Assembly: GCA_915069725.1 (NCBI GenBank)
Contig: CAJZFF010000151.1
Span: 1-5,619, forward strand
From: an uncultured Actinomyces sp.
Lineage (GTDB): Bacteria; Actinomycetota; Actinomycetes; Actinomycetales; Actinomycetaceae
Length of the DNA stretch: 5,619 bases
Direction of reading: 5' to 3'
In this document: one piece after another, positions 4,170 through 5,619 of the stretch
How positions within the stretch are numbered: the first letter of the stretch is position 1
Layout of the letters: each line of letters starts with the position of its first letter
Program-made: the position numbers and the translations under genes
Notes under the pieces: generated by a model
The model's database searches: none
What the model was told of the DNA's origin: nothing
Seen by the model: the letters and a program-made list of their open reading frames with translations, nothing else

Positions 4170-5619
4170 ATGAGTACGACCAGCCAGGAACCCGACGGGC
4201 AGCTGCGCACCGTCAACCTCTCCATCGGGGGCATGACCTGCGCCAGCTGCGTGGCCCGAGTGGAGAAGAAGCTGAACAAGCTCGACGGCGTGAGCGCCTC
4301 GGTCAACCTCGCCACCGAGTCGGCCCGCGTCACTGCCTCGAGCGCGGTGAGCGTCGATGACCTCCTGGCCACGGTCGCTCGCGCCGGCTACACCGGCGCC
4401 CTGATGGACGCCGCCTCACCGGAGGAGTCGTCAGGCTCGGAGGCGTCACCGGCCGGGGAGCCTGAGTCAACGACGTCGGAGGCTCAGGCGTCAGGACCGT
4501 CCGCGCCCGGTTCGGCCGGGGGTGGACGCGGCACCAAGGGCACAGGCGGCCGCGCAACGCTGTCCATGGCCGCGGCACCGGCCACACGCCCAGGCGCTCC
4601 CGCAGACACCTCCCCCCGCTCCGCCTCCGGGAGCGGGGCAAAGTCCCTGGGCGCCTCACATATGGAGCGGGCCGCCGACCTGCGGCTGCGACTCATCTAC
4701 TGCCTCATCCTGTCGGTGCCGATCATGGCGATCTCCATGGTGCCGGCGCTCCAGCTGCCGGGCTGGCAGTGGACGGTGGCGCTCATGGCGCTGCCGGTGG
4801 CGGTCTGGGGGGCCTGGCCCTTCCACAAGGCGGCCTTCCGGGCGCTGCGCCACGGGGCCTTCACCATGGACACGCTCGTGTCCCTCGGGGTGATCGCCGC
4901 GACCGGCTGGAGCCTGTGGGCACTGGTGCTCGGCGGGGCCGGGCACATCGGCATGCGGATGAGCATGGAGCTGCTGCCCCGCTCCCAGGGGCATGCCGCC
5001 CACATGTACTTCGAGTCGGCCGCCTGGGTGACCACCTTCCTCCTGGCGGGCCGCTACGCGGAGGCGCGCGCCAAGTACCGCTCCGGCGACGCCCTGCGCG
5101 CCCTGCTGGAGCTGGGCGCCAAGGAGGTGACCCGCGTGGTCCTCACCTCGCCGTCGGGCAGCCGCGACGCCGTCGACGTCCTGGACGAGGACGGCTCGCC
5201 GCGCGCGGAGGCCACCCGCACCGAGGAGCGCATCAGTATTGAGGACCTGGCGGCCGGGGACCTGTTCCTCGTGCGGCCCGGCGAGAAGGTGGCCGCCGAC
5301 GGCGTCGTCGTCGAGGGCCGCTCGGCCGTGGACGCCTCGCTGCTCACCGGGGAGTCCGTACCCACCGAGGTCGAGGCCGGACAGACCGTCACCGGGGCGA
5401 CCGTCAACACCTCCGGCGTCCTGCTGGTGCGGGCCACGGCCGTGGGCGAGGGGACGACACTGGCGCGGATCGGCCGGATGGTGACGGCCGCGCAGGCGGG
5501 TAAGGCCCCCGTCCAGCGCCTGGCGGACCGGATTTCGGGGGTGTTCGTGCCCATCGTCCTGGTGCTGTCGGCCGCGACCCTGGCGGGGTGGCTGCTCACC
5601 GGGCACAGCCCGCAGGCGG
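4170..5619 (+). CDS. copA: Cu(I)-exporting P1B-type ATPase CopA, 3' end outside the window
   Basis: Membrane pump that uses ATP to export Cu(I). The frame is open from ATG 4170 to the right edge (483 codons; full proteins have about 750-850). AGAAGG at 4159-4164 with a 5-base spacer is a moderate ribosome binding site. Residues 14-80 are an HMA domain with metal site GGMTCASC (C24, C27). Residues about 82-163 are a Ser/Ala/Gly/Pro linker. Hydrophobic helices start near residue 175 (LIYCLILSVPIMAISM), 199, 231 (FTMDTLVSLGVIAATGWSLW), 280 (YFESAAWVTTFLLAGRYAE) and 459 (FVPIVLVLSAATLAGWLL). Between them lies the actuator domain, with the dephosphorylation motif TGES at residues 393-396. The CPC ion site, DKTGT phosphorylation site and nucleotide-binding domain must lie beyond the window. 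The csoR-copZ context favours CopA over a silver- or zinc-specific pump. The actuator domain has an insertion of about 20 residues (around SPSGSRDAVDVLDEDGSPRA). Confidence 0.95.
   Translation, partial: MSTTSQEPDGQLRTVNLSIGGMTCASCVARVEKKLNKLDGVSASVNLATESARVTASSAVSVDDLLATVARAGYTGALMDAASPEESSGSEASPAGEPESTTSEAQASGPSAPGSAGGGRGTKGTGGRATLSMAAAPATRPGAPADTSPRSASGSGAKSLGASHMERAADLRLRLIYCLILSVPIMAISMVPALQLPGWQWTVALMALPVAVWGAWPFHKAAFRALRHGAFTMDTLVSLGVIAATGWSLWALVLGGAGHIGMRMSMELLPRSQGHAAHMYFESAAWVTTFLLAGRYAEARAKYRSGDALRALLELGAKEVTRVVLTSPSGSRDAVDVLDEDGSPRAEATRTEERISIEDLAAGDLFLVRPGEKVAADGVVVEGRSAVDASLLTGESVPTEVEAGQTVTGATVNTSGVLLVRATAVGEGTTLARIGRMVTAAQAGKAPVQRLADRISGVFVPIVLVLSAATLAGWLLTGHSPQA

Noticed and set aside
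4656..5606. Minus-strand frame of 316 codons opposite copA
   Set aside because: The plus strand encodes clear CopA motifs (GMTCASC, TGES, membrane helices) over the same bases. The antisense product is Arg/Gly/His-rich and has no recognisable domain.

Overview
The window holds two unrelated pieces of actinobacterial chromosome joined at about position 2880. The left piece (1 to about 2880) is of moderate GC with mixed codon use. It carries part of a division and cell wall (dcw) cluster, mraY-murD-ftsW, and looks like a Rothia-type member of the Micrococcaceae. The right piece (about 2880 to 5619) is much richer in GC, with codons ending mostly in C or G. It carries the N-terminal part of a variant leucine-rich-repeat protein and a copper-resistance operon, csoR-copZ-copA, and looks like Actinomyces or a close relative. 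Both genera are common in the human mouth. The genus names are inferences from composition and protein style, not from a search.

Left piece: the 3' part of mraY (lipid I synthase; the start lies outside the window), murD overlapping the mraY stop by one base, an 82-base gap, then ftsW from a GTG start with a good ribosome binding site. FtsW is recognisable for about 110 residues. The frame then runs into arginine-rich nonsense and stops at 2933.

Right piece: a minus-strand gene whose N terminus (start 3288) fits a small Actinomyces variant-LRR domain and which loses its C terminus at the same join. Next is a 146-base divergent intergenic region containing two CsoR-type palindromes around a sigma-70-like promoter. 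CsoR (Cu(I)-sensing repressor), CopZ (Cu(I) chaperone) and CopA (Cu(I)-exporting P1B ATPase) follow, all on the plus strand. CopA is open to the right edge: its frame is uninterrupted for 483 codons, but its phosphorylation and nucleotide-binding domains lie beyond the window. Hairpins sit in both gaps of the copper operon.

How the genes work together: MraY makes lipid I at the membrane, MurD makes UDP-MurNAc-L-Ala-D-Glu in the cytoplasm, and FtsW polymerises septal peptidoglycan. In the other piece, CsoR is expected to block the promoter until Cu(I) binds, after which CopZ buffers copper and hands it to CopA for export. The two halves have no functional link. Two genes are cut at one point with no transposase, att site or target duplication, and ftsW is normally essential, so a chimeric (misassembled metagenomic) contig is the simplest reading. 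I do not see a new biological system here; the most instructive regulatory element is the double CsoR operator built into the copper promoter.
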